Source of the DNA: Auriscalpium vulgare
Lineage: Eukaryota > Basidiomycota > Agaricomycetes > Russulales > Auriscalpiaceae
DNA: 64,000 nucleotides
Reading direction: 5' to 3'
Assembly: GCA_019915015.1 (NCBI GenBank)
Contig: JAHBBC010000030.1
Span: 186,001 to 250,000, forward strand
Shown here: piece after piece, positions 53,902 through 64,000 of the stretch
Position numbering within the stretch: the stretch's first letter is position 1
Layout: every line of letters starts with the position of its first letter
Notes under the pieces: generated by a model
Databases searched by the model: none
What the model saw: the letters and a program-made list of their open reading frames with translations, nothing else
What the model was told of the DNA's origin: nothing
Made by a program: the position numbers and the translations under genes

Positions 53902-55081
53902 ATGGCGCCCATGCGGTCCAGCAGGAAACCTGTACGTGCGGTTTCACAGGCCGGTCGCGGACCATGACGCCCCTTACATGTTTGCAGACCCGAGCAACGG
54001 ATGATATCTGGCTGCACGACAAGGCTCCTGGTCAACGTGCAATTCGACCTTCTCGGCCTGCGCCAATACACTCCTCTGCCGCCAATGGGTCGTCGCTCAG
54101 CAGCAAGCTGTCAGTCGCCAACCTCCATTATGAGATCACGCAGAAGGACTTGACGGTGCGTCTACTTCGTCGTACTATCTTCCTGTCATCTGATTGCTTT
54201 TGTGTGCCGCCCTTGCAGGTCATCTTCGGCCGGATGGGGACGCTCGTGCGCGAGCCACTGATCAGGGTACGAACCTCCGACTGCCATTGCCTGCCCCGCG
54301 TTCCTCTTGCCGTAGAAGCAACGGAAGATTGTCAGAGAGACGACATGAAGCTCTCCGCTTTCGTTACTCCAGTGATATTTGGTCTTTGGCGTTCTGTATG
54401 ACGGATGATGCTCTCATTCCCGTTTCGCTCCTCCGTCCCGTCATCGCATATCCCTGGCCAACCGACGCTTATGGATACAAGTTTGACCGCAGTGGCCGCT
54501 CGCTGGGAACCGCCATCATAACATTCGAGACGTCGGCTGAGGCGACGCGCGCAAAGCAGGAGCTCAATGGCATCTTGGCTAAGGGTATGGGGTTTGCAGA
54601 CCGTGCTGTCCGTTCCGCAGCTTGCTGATGCTATTGTTTGCAGGGCAGCCGATGGCTGTCGAGTATGAAGCTGAGATCGCCCCAAGACGCGCCAGCGCTC
54701 CGGCTTCGCTCCTGAATCGCATCCAGAAAGCTCCGCTCATCTCACGGTTAGGGCAAGCAGAAAACGACGCTAAAGCGTCACTCGTGTACGTCTCCTTGGC
54801 TTCCAGTCATTGACCGAGCCTAACGCTTGACCAGTGCGAAAAACAAGAAAGCGGAGGTTGCTCGGGGAGGTACCAGGGGGCTGGGAAGGGGACGAGGCAG
54901 TCGAGCGGTTCCTTCTGAACGCCGATCGAAAAAGCCAAAGACCGCAGACGAGCTTAACGCCGAGATCGACGCGTTCATGGCGGATGGTAGCGGCGCAGCG
55001 AAGCCGTCCGTCTCCAATGGCACGGCCGCCGCAAGTGCAGCTTCGACTGCCGGCGGTGGCGAGGATGTCGAGATGGCTTGA
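53902..55081 (+). CDS. YRA1: ALY/Yra1 mRNA export adaptor (THO complex subunit 4-like)
   Basis: REF/ALY proteins link the TREX complex and mRNA to the export receptor. Six exons give 245 residues. A central RRM (about residues 50-125) has RNP2 LSVANLHYEI and RNP1 RSLGTAIITF. Arg/Gly-rich segments follow (RGGTRGLGRGRGSR), and a C-terminal LNAEIDAFMA helix matches the Yra1/FoP C-terminal box. The first exon encodes only ten residues. The intron inside the RRM (about 54268-54479, roughly 210 bp) is unusually long for this genome; yeast YRA1 also has a large regulatory intron, though the connection is only suggestive. Confidence 0.9.
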
Positions 55082-55516
55082 TATGGTGTTGTCTGTTCTG
55101 TGTCTCGCGTCGTTCGACCGCTGATGTTTGTTACATATCTCTCCTGGCAGCCTGGCTATCGAGACGTGCTGCTCCCGCCAATGTCACGTAATGGTCTGTC
55201 TGCTCTAGGAATATCGTCGTATTACGATACATGAAACTCGGATGACGGCAGATATATGCGTGCGCCTGTACGTATTGTGACTGTTGGGCTGCAGGGACAT
55301 GCTTTCCATCAGACTCACTGACCGTGGTGTCGGATGGCGTTCCCTTCCCATGGCCCCCTTCCAGAATGACAGACCTTTCCTAACCTGCGATTGTGCTTCT
55401 CGCTTACTGCCGGTACATCGCCGCCGTCAGGACTGCACAGCGGCGCATCTATAAAGACACACGTTCTGTTCGTCACCCTCCTCTGCTCTCACCTGCGACG
55501 CGCGCTTACGGCCAGT
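55082..55516. other. intergenic region with P450 promoter
   Basis: About 430 bp. TATAAAG at 55450-55456 lies 61 bp before the next ATG. Confidence 0.5.
55450..55456 (+). promoter_or_regulatory. TATA box of the fourth P450 gene
   Basis: TATAAAG, 61 bp before the ATG at 55517. Confidence 0.55.
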
Positions 55517-57645
55517 ATGAAGGTCGATGCAACCTGGAACACTTGGCCCGTCGTCGGTGCGGCCGTGCTCGTACTGACGGTCTGGTGGTGGCTGCGCTCA
55601 CGTGCCCGTGCGCCGTTCTTTCCTGGTCCCAAGGGGCTTCCAGTGGTAGGGAATATCTTCAATCTCCCAAAACCAGGAAAGGAGGAGTGGATCGCGTATG
55701 CGAAAATGGGAAATGAGCTTGGTGAGCTTGCTCGTATCTAGGGTGGCTCGTGGCTGACGCTCGGGACAGGAACGGACATCGTGCATTTGAACGTGCTGGG
55801 ATCGCATCTGATTGTTGTCAACTCTGCGAAGGCTGCCAATGATCTATTCGAGAAACGGTCGTCGATATATAATGACAGGCAAGCAGACGCACATACGAAA
55901 GCATCTTAAGGGCCATAGCTGACATCGCTCGACAAGACCTCCTCTCGTAGCCCTGAACAAACTGTAGGCGCAGCAGTTTCTTGCGTCACTGTAACACATT
56001 CTCATGATTTCTTACAGCCTGAAGCTCGATTGGATCCTCGGCTTCCTGCCCTACGGCCAGAAATGGCGCGATTACCGCAAAGCCTTCCACGAGCACTTCA
56101 ACCCCGCCACAGTGCACCAGTACAAGCCCATGGAGGTGAAATCGGCGCATCAGCTCCTGTGCAGTATTCTCACTGCGCCAGAGAGCTTCATGGACAGCAT
56201 CAGGCAGTAAGACTACATTATCCACAGCGGGGTTGCACTGACGCATGGACAGTATGGCAGGACATACGATCATATCGATTGCATACGGAATTGACGTCAA
56301 GCCTGCGAACGACCCCTACGTTTTGACTGCGGAGAAGACGCTACATTCTGTTGCGCTCGCTGCGAGCCAGGGCGGACACCTGGACATGATGCCGTGGCGT
56401 GCGTACTTTGAACACATCTAAGATTATAGTTTGTTTATCTCATCGCAATACACAGTGGCGGACATGCCGTGGTGGGTTCCCGGCGCTGGTTTCAAGAAAG
56501 TCGCAAACGAGTGTCATCACTATGGTGTCGAGATGCTTGAAGCGCCATTCGCTGCAGCGAAGGCAGCCGTCGTGCGTAGCCACCCTATCATGATCTATCC
56601 GGTCGTCCGACATGAGGTTTAGGCGGCAGGCAAGGCTGCGCCATCGGTGGCGACATCAAGAATCAGCCAGCTGGATGCAAACTCTTCGGCTAGTGACCGA
56701 ACAATGGCCAAGATTCTGCCCGGAAACGTATACCTTGGTTAGTTCCCTCCTCTCATACCACCTGTGCTACGCATTCTCATCACGAATGGACGTAGGGGGT
56801 GCCGACACGGTGAGTTGGTTGCTTCGTCTGTGGTGTGACTTCATGCCCATACGGCGTCATACAGACCGTCTCAGCGATCCAAACGTTCTTTTTGGCCATG
56901 GTTCTCCATCCCGAAGCGCAGAAGAGGGCCCAAGCTGAGATTGATTCGGTCGTCGGGACCGACCGCCTCCCCGATTTCGACGACGAAGATTCGTTGCCCT
57001 ATGTAAAAGCACTCGTAAAAGAGGTTTTGCGATGGCATCCTGTTGTCCCTCTTGGTGAGTCGTCCTTTCGTACTTGCAGAGTTCCCGTTTCCACATCCTC
57101 GTGTAGCAATCCCTCACCGGCTGGAAGTGGACGACGTCTACGACGGACATCTCATCCCTGGTGGCTCCATCGTCCTCGGCAACGCTTGGTGATTGTCACC
57201 ACCATTGTTCCTGCGCTCGCGCTTACTCTTGCCTCTCTATATTATTACAGGGCGATGCTTCACGATAAATCCGTGTTCCCAGAGCCTTCGCGCTTCCAAC
57301 CAGAGCACTTTCTAAAGGACTCAGACCTCTTCCCGGACTTCGCATTCGGCTTCGGCAGGCGCGCGTGTCCTGGGAGGTACATGGCATGGCACTCCGTGTG
57401 GATAGCGGTCGTTTCGGTGCTTGCAGCGTACGACATCTCTCCTGCAGTCGACGAGCACGGTCAGGAGGTTTCACCATCGGAAGACTATAGGTCTGGGATT
57501 GTCTCGTGAGTATTGCTTGGCAGTGTGATTTGGATGGCAAAGGTTGACAATGGCAAGGTATCCGGAGCATTTTCCTTGCAGAATAAAGCCGCGGACGAAG
57601 ACGGCGGAAGATCTCATTATTGCGACGCAGAACACAGTTTCTTAA
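55517..57645 (+). CDS. cytochrome P450 monooxygenase (different family)
   Basis: N-terminal anchor then FFPGPKGLPVVGN. About ten exons. Landmarks: GQKWRDYRKAFHEHF (C-helix WxxxR), I-helix GGADTTVSAI (split by an intron), K-helix EVLRWHPVVP, QPEHFL, haem loop FGFGRRACPGRYMA, stop at 57643-57645. Sequence and intron positions differ from the three other P450 genes, so it belongs to another family; it resembles the O-methylsterigmatocystin oxidoreductase-like P450s common in white-rot fungi. One intron (after YNDR, near 55879) starts GCAAGC and looks like a GC-AG intron. Substrate unknown. Confidence 0.92.
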
Positions 57646-58257
57646 TGCCAATGGCGAGCTTCTTGGAATACACTTGAGTCAAGGAGCCATTCCCATGTAG
57701 ATCTCAGAGAGTTAATCAGGCACACGGCTCCGAGTCATGCAGCTACCACTGTCCACCCTGCTGTATCCTATACACCCTCGAGAACTTACACAGCATCGCC
57801 ACAACCCCTCGCGAAACACCAGCGAGATTCTGAAGCGCTATCCGAGGAGGCTCTCTCCATCGTCTGGCACGCCCTCCTACTGTACCAATACTTACCATGT
57901 GAAACAGTACTCCAAGACTGGCAGTGGCTGCGAATTCCTCGCGGTCGATGACGACGTGCAGACGCGGCTTCGGGCACCGGCACCCGTGCGGATGCCTTCG
58001 TGAGAGGTGGATAGAAACACTACGAACTTGGCACGGCAGGAGCGCTTGACCATCGGATACGTCTGCGTAGTATGTATCCACAACTTGGAGCGGGTTTTGG
58101 GGTAAGTAGTGGATCGCTGCTCAGGTGACTCCGCACCTCGGCACTCCCCGAGTGCTCGTGGGAATATGCGAAAGGACGCGTCGCCCTCCGCGCGACCTTG
58201 AACGGTGCGCTTCAAGGCACTCGTTATCCTGCTCATTGACCACATCGACTCCGACAT
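57646..58257. other. intergenic region
   Basis: About 610 bp, 3' flank of the P450 and promoter of the proteasome gene. Nothing else recognised. Confidence 0.45.
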
Positions 58258-59900
58258 ATGGCCTCCTCAGCACCAATGTCAGTGGACAAGCCCAAGCCCC
58301 CAAAACTCGACGTGGAAGAATATTTGACGACAGCCATAGCCGCAACTCCGCCAGAGCTGCACCCGTTCTTCGAGTCTTTTGGGACGCTTCATTCTCGCAA
58401 GTGCGCAGCTCTCAGTTCTTTGTCTTTGCTGGTGTTGACGCTCTGAAACTGTTTGCAGGCTATGGCACCAGTTGACGCAGAAGTTGGACGCGTTCTTCGA
58501 CCACCCGCTTGCGCGGCAGTACCGGGTGGATGTTTACTCGCGCTTCGTGCGCGACTTCGAGGAGCGCCTGAATCCATTGAGACTATCGGAGATGGGCGTG
58601 AAGGTTTCGCGAGACATCGACAGTGCGTAATCTCGTGTCGTAAATGGACGCGCACTCACCTGTCCGTCCGATCCATTCCCCACTCGATCGCATCCCACAA
58701 TTTTCCTGCGGTTTCAAACATGCCGGACCCCATTTCCTGCTTGGGAACGCATCACGCCTCCGGCAGACCCCGCGCTGCACCTCGGGTTCCTCACCGATCT
58801 CCTCTCGCGCATCGACAAATCAAAATCGCCCGACTCGCATGTGCTCCTTCTTGCGACCATCGCGCACGCGAAGCTGCTCTTTGGCGACCTCGAAGGGAGC
58901 AAGACCGACATCGACGCCGCCTGGGCGGTCCTCGACATCCTCTCTGGTGTGGATAACACCGTGAACGCGGCATACTACAACGCGGCAGCCGACTACTACA
59001 AGGTCCGCGCGCTTCGTGTGATGTCAGCTCTGACACTGACTGGCTGTAGGCAAAGGCGGACTACGCGCCGTACTACCGGAACTCGTTGCTCTACCTCGCG
59101 TGCGTGGATGTCCAGACGGACATGTCGACAGAGGAACGGCTCGAGCGTGCGCACGACTTGGCCTTGTCTGCGTTCCTCGCAGACACGATATACAACTTCG
59201 GCGAGCTGGTACGTGTCGCGTCATCATGATGTCTGCCCCTCTCGGTCGCGCGTCGCAGCTTCGGCTTCGCACACTTAATGTCGGCGAGTTGCTTATCTGC
59301 CTTGCGTAGTTGATGCACCCGATACTGGACGCGCTCAAAGGGACGCCGCACGAGTGGATCAAGAAGCTGCTGTTCACCTTCAACGAGGGCAACATTGGCA
59401 AGTTTGAGGCGCAGAGCCCGCTCTTCGGGCAGGAGGTGAGGCTACCCTGTTTTCGCAGAGTCGCATTGCTGACGTTGCGAACTGGATGCACGCAGCCGAT
59501 CCTGCTCAACAACTACCCCTTCTTGAGGCAGAAGATTTGTCTCATGTCTCTCATCGAGAGCGTGTTTCAGCGCAGCGCGTACGACAGGACGATGTCGTTC
59601 CAGACAATATCCGAGGAGACGCGGCTGCCGCTAGACGAGGTCGAGCATCTCGTCATGAAAGCATTAAGGTGCGCCAGCTCGCACCTCTTATATCACACTT
59701 CGTAACATTCCGCTCGCAGCCTAAAGCTGATCCGCGGGTCCATCGACGAGGTCGACCAGAAAGCCGCGATCACATGGGTACAGCCGCGCGTGCTCTCGCG
59801 CACGCAAATTGGGCAGCTCGCAGATCGGCTGCGCGAGTGGAATGACAAGCTGCACCGCGTCGAGCAGCGTATCGCGCCGGAGGTGCTCGTGTCGTCCTAG
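58258..59900 (+). CDS. RPN9: 26S proteasome regulatory subunit Rpn9 / PSMD13
   Basis: Non-ATPase lid subunit of the 26S proteasome. Seven exons, about 390 residues, the normal family length. The N-terminal helical repeats include LWHQLTQKLDAFFDHP, RLSEMGVKVSRDID, LLLATIAHAKLLFGDLEG and AAYYNAAADYYK. The PCI domain covers about the last 150 residues (LLFTFNEGNIGKFEA, RQKICLMSLIESVFQR, TISEETRLPLDEVEHLVMKA) and ends in the winged-helix strand IDQ-like GSIDEVDQKAAITWVQPRVL. Single-copy housekeeping gene with no oddity seen. Confidence 0.95.
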
Positions 59901-62197
59901 GAGCGGGGCCGCGGCGCGCGTTCCTATCGCGATGTACTTATACTCAGGGCTTATGTCACCGATGAATGGATCTGGCTGGGCTTGGACTGCAGCGAGGTGC
60001 ACACGCGTCGTGCGGTGGTGAGCCGGTCGTGGCTGAAGCGCCGATGTCCAGCTCAGCAATTGAAATGACGGGGTTGGCGCTGCTCGGCCCGGGCCCGAGC
60101 GCATGTCGGGAGGGTGTCGCTGCGAACTTCGAGAGACGGAGCGATCGGGGGTTGCGCCAAGCACTAATGGCAACTTTGCAGGACAGTGAATCATGAAGGT
60201 TTGGGGCGAGGATATGTACCAGCCGTCAGGCCAGCTCTTTGCTTCGCAATATTCGAAATGCGTGCCAGCAGAAGGTCTCCTGGTAATTCATGCCTTCTTC
60301 GAAGGCACTAGTACTGCTCACTGCATTCTAGCCATCGGAGCCCGGGCCATTCGTCCGGAAGCTCACGAAGGGCCAGAGCACAAAGCATTCTGATGAGCAA
60401 CTGAGGGCGAAATTTCAGGAATCGAGGCCCCAGGAAAGACTAACATTTGTTGGACTGTCGAGCTACGACTCAGAGGACTACATAGGTCCCAAACAACTTC
60501 CGCATGAAGGTCCCCATTTCATGGTACACGACAAACAGGCGTCGCGTGAGGCAAGATAAAGTGCAAATAGTAAGATGGTACCGAAATGCTGAGGCTCGCG
60601 ATCGACGGCATCCGACGGCCGTCAACGTCCTACCACTGAGTCCGAGAGACTGCCGCGTATCCTCATTCGCCAAACGATCGACGTGCGCACCTAGTACGTG
60701 GAAATGTCGGGGAATCTTGGATTAGAACGGACCGACGGTGCAGGTGTCCTTGAGTTGTGCGTAGAGGAAGGGTCACTGTGAAGAGTGAGATACCGTCCCG
60801 CAGCCGCATTCGGAGTGTCCGACAGTACAAGAATAACGGCTCAAGTAGCGAACATTGTGTTAGCCAGAGGTGTATAGAAAAGATATTGTATTTTTGGCGT
60901 CGGTGGCGTGCCGGCGATGGAAGAGCAGGCTTTCGGCGTCGATACGTTATTGAGCCTGAACAAATCGCAGAAGCAAGCAGGATTGGTTGAAGGGAGGCGA
61001 TGATAACAATACAGTCGATCCACGTTCGTCTAGTTCGATTACTTACCGAACAGAATTACCACAACATCCGTCTTCTTGTTGACTAACTTTCTGCATAAAG
61101 AGATTAGAAGTTATAGCATGTTAATCTTTTGAAAGCAATTGTCAGGCTGCCAGGAAAACTGCGACGAGACAGAACACGCGCCAAGACACGCGAATGATGC
61201 GAAGACGTCACGGCCTCGAGACTCGAGTGCTGCACTGCAGCGTGGTGATGACAGTATTTCCCGGTCTCGGGATGCGCCATTAACACCCCGCCCCCGCACC
61301 CTCTCCGCCAGGGGTACGCCTCCACGCATCCACAAGCACCCATCTATCACCATGCTCGCCTCAGCCGGCGTCGCGCCCATGACGACAGACTTGTGCTGTA
61401 CCAGCGTTTGCCGCCATCGTGAGCATGGTCCGGCGCCACTGACGCTGCCTCGAGGAGCGCAGCAGGTCGCCCATCTCTCCTATTCACTACTCGTCCCATC
61501 CCCGCTGAGTGCAATACGCACCATATGTTCATTTTGTGATTGTGTAGCGTGCGGCTACGTAGAATGACGATAGCGTCTTGTCGAGAATCACTGACTTGCG
61601 GCGTACGAAACTTGAGTATTTACCTCAAGGTAGGCCATCCCCCGGTGCGTATACGCGCAAGATGAAGTCCTGCAGGCTTGATAGCAATGCGGAGTCGTCC
61701 GAAGGACCCAACCACTGGGCGAGGACTGCTTCGGATGGGTATGATGAGCTATCGCGATGATACTTTGTACATAGCGGTTCAGCCGGTGCGAAATTCAAGC
61801 AGGAGCTTCCAGAGATGCCAGAGATGTGCAAGGAGCGAGGCGTGCACGCGCTGGGTGATATTGATGGATAAGTCGAGGACGAGCCGCACGTTCAGGCATC
61901 AATCTCTTTTGGAGCGCCGCGTGCTGTGGCTGCCGCCGTGCCAACGACCCGTCTCGCTCTTGCCTCCTCCCACCTTCCGACCCCTCTAGACATCCTAGCA
62001 GTCGTCGCAGGCGAGCCTGACACGCCCCGCTCGTGCAGCGTGGCCTGCAACGTGTTGTCAAATCCCCGGCTACAAACGGCGCCCGTACCGCTTTCCCCGC
62101 GTCCTACAAAGGTCGCCGTCCTCCTGCCACACTTTACTACCCAGCGCATCTTGCACTACCTCAGAACACCCATCTCTCTGTACGCAACTCACGCACG
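59901..62197. other. intergenic region
   Basis: About 2.3 kb with no convincing gene or RNA. Several short frames (for example 61.1-61.6 kb) lack homology and codon structure. The last few hundred bases should be the promoter of the Myb gene. Confidence 0.45.
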
Positions 62198-64000
62198 ATG
62201 GCTGCAGTAGAAACCCCTGCCAAGTCACTCCCCACCTCGACCTTCTCGTTCACCGCCCCCTTCCCTTCCACATCCACGACCAAGCAACGCCGCGCCTCTC
62301 TCGCCCTCTCCGCCTCCGCGCGACAGGTCCCAGAGTGGACATTCCGAGATGACACCGCTCTTGAGAGCCGCAAGGGCAAGATGCGCAAGCTCGCAAGTGG
62401 CGAGCCCGCTCCGGAGAAGAAGATGCGCAAGAAGTGGTCGGAGGAGGAGACGCAAATGCTCGTGGAGGGCTGCAACCGCGTAAGTCGTTCTGCGCACTGG
62501 AGCGGGGCACATGTGCTCATTTCTTATCCTTGACAGCACGGAGTTGGTAACTGGAAGGCAATCCTTCACGACCCCACGCTCATATTTGACCATCGCTCCC
62601 CTGTCGATCTCAAAGACAGGTACGTGACGTTTATCAATTCATAGCTACGCGATGCTGACCATGCCGCGCGCTGTCTCCGCCACGCGTCCTCGCCACGCCC
62701 AGGTTCCGCACATATTTCCCCGACGCGTACAAGCAGCACTATCCGAACGCCAAAACGCATCTGTCCTCCAAAGTGCGCTCCGCTCTCCCCGACGGCACGT
62801 CCATCTTCGAGAAGACGCGCTCCAAGAAGCGACGGCCGTTCACCGAGGAGGAGGACCGCGCGCTCAAGGCCGGGTACGATAAGCACGGCACGGTCTGGGC
62901 GACGATCGTCAAGGCCCCGATCTTCCAAGAGCAAAACCGACGCTCGACAGACCTCCGCGACCGCTTTCGCAATGCGTTCCCGGAGCTGTACCAAGCGGCC
63001 GGGTACAAGCCGCGCAACTCGGCGTCCGCGCGCAAGAAAAGCGGCGCGGGTGTGCGGGCGGCAACGGACGAGCAAATCCACGCTGCACGCGAGACGGGGC
63101 CCGCGCGCAGGAAGCGGCGCTACACGACGCAGGGTTTTCTCAGAGGAGGGACGAAGAGTGTGCCGTTGAGTCCGACTGTGTCGGATGAAGAGGACAGCTC
63201 GGGTGACGATGAAGAGGAGGACACGTCGTTCAAGACGAGCATGAGTTCAAGTGTGCCCGAGCTCGTGGACACGCCTTCGGAGGAGATGCAGGTACCCTCC
63301 ATGGAGTCTTTCGAGGTGGAGATGCAAGGTCTTGACCCGTTGTCAATGTCGGACTTTATGCCGAGCTCGTCGCAGTCCCTCTCCGAGATGACCGACTCAT
63401 CCACCTCCCAGACCTGGTCAACTTTGGACACGCCCGTGCACTCGACGGCGACGTGGTCGACGAGCAACGCCGCCGGATCCCCCGCCTCGCCACACGACTT
63501 TCTCCTCGACTCTCCCTACATGCGTCGCAATGGCGGCGGGGGGCTCAACCTCATCGGCAAGTCCGCATGGGGTACCTCCGACTGGCTGTCGGCGAACCCC
63601 CGCCTCGAATCTGCTTCTCCCTCCTACTATAGTGGGATGTCCCCGACGCCGTCCTCCCCTGCTTCATTTTCCTTCGCCGCCCTCAATCACAATGTCCTCG
63701 ACCGCTATGATTTGTTCCCTTCTCACTCCCATGGCTACGGCCATGATTTCGCCTCATCCGACGCTGGGCGCGCAGAATCGTACTCTGCGCTGTCGGACCC
63801 CGAGATGGGTATGGCGCCCAGTGCGTTCCGTGGCTTCACACACCACTCCACATACGCTGGCGATCTCATATTCGGTGCGCGAACGCATCAGCCCGACTAC
63901 GGTACGGGGTTTGCGTTTGGTTTGAACGGCTTTGGCGGCCTTGGTTTCGGCGCTGGTGCCGGTACAGGGGGGCTGGGACTGTCTGGGACGTCCCTACACC
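62198..64000 (+). CDS. double Myb 'telobox' DNA-binding protein, Tay1/Teb1-like (partial)
   Basis: Two Myb-type domains with a telobox-like third helix. The first (about residues 75-140) reads KKWSEEETQMLVEGCNR and VGNWKAILHD, then VDLKDRFR. The second (about residues 170-225) reads RRPFTEEEDRALKAGYDKHG then STDLRDRFRNAFPE. Proteins with two such domains (Yarrowia and Ustilago Tay1, fission yeast Teb1) bind TTAGGG-type repeats at telomeres or in promoters. Two introns, 62479-62536 and near 62621-62700. After the Myb domains comes an acidic/Ser-rich region and a Gly-rich stretch that is still open at the window end, so the C-terminus is missing. Confidence 0.85.

Noticed and set aside
61139..61567. 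142-codon plus-strand frame
   Set aside because: No homology, no codon pattern and no neighbouring exons; treated as chance.
1..64000. tRNA, rRNA or CRISPR arrays
   Set aside because: No B-box-like GGTTCGANTCC with a matching cloverleaf was noticed, and no regular spacer array exists. A tRNA scan was not possible, so a tRNA could have been missed.

Overview
This is eukaryotic DNA from a basidiomycete fungus, most likely an Agaricomycete and plausibly a wood-decay polypore. The evidence is: genes split by many 50-60 bp GT-AG introns; several multi-exon cytochrome P450 genes; a 26S proteasome lid subunit, a CCR4-NOT subunit and an ALY/Yra1 protein; and, diagnostically, a pheromone/pheromone-receptor (P/R, 'B-type') mating-type locus. 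No species is assigned.

Layout. 0-8 kb: a P450 gene, a stand-alone tandem dihydroneopterin-aldolase-like gene, and a trehalose-synthase-complex subunit whose phosphatase half looks catalytically dead. 8.6-19.9 kb is a transposon nest. A 5.3-kb hAT element has perfect 8-bp target duplications and encodes a transposase with an N-terminal Ulp1-type cysteine protease domain. It sits inside an older inverted-repeat element. Two apparently identical 1019-bp elements follow, 16 bp apart, each with its own 3-bp target duplication and a fragment that looks like an intron-containing gene. 20.5-26 kb: an Msb1/Mug8-type polarity gene with a long Pro/Glu/Val/Ala-rich tail containing a 276-bp repeat present three times. 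27.8-29.4 kb: a CNOT11-like gene. 30.6-36.6 kb: two more P450 genes that share intron positions with the first one. 37.8-38.7 kb: an unrecognised RGG-rich/acidic gene.

39.4-46.3 kb is the mating-type locus. Three CaaX pheromone precursor genes on the + strand alternate with two STE3-type receptor genes on the - strand (P-R-P-R-P). All three precursors end in CVVA and carry an Asp-Thr pair exactly ten residues before and including the CaaX cysteine. All three pheromone promoters carry the same AACAATGG/CCATTGTT octamer, an HMG-box-like site, 165-197 bp before the ATG. Secreted lipidated peptides would act on receptors of other mating types and signal through a G protein to control nuclear migration and clamp-cell development; that role is family knowledge.

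48-51.6 kb: a decayed inverted-repeat transposon with coding remnants on both strands. 51.8-64 kb is ordinary housekeeping sequence: an F-box protein, an ALY/Yra1 mRNA-export adaptor, a fourth P450 of another type, proteasome subunit Rpn9/PSMD13, and a double-Myb 'telobox' protein that runs off the window end. Exon-intron models were made by eye from conserved frames and splice sites, so individual boundaries can be off.
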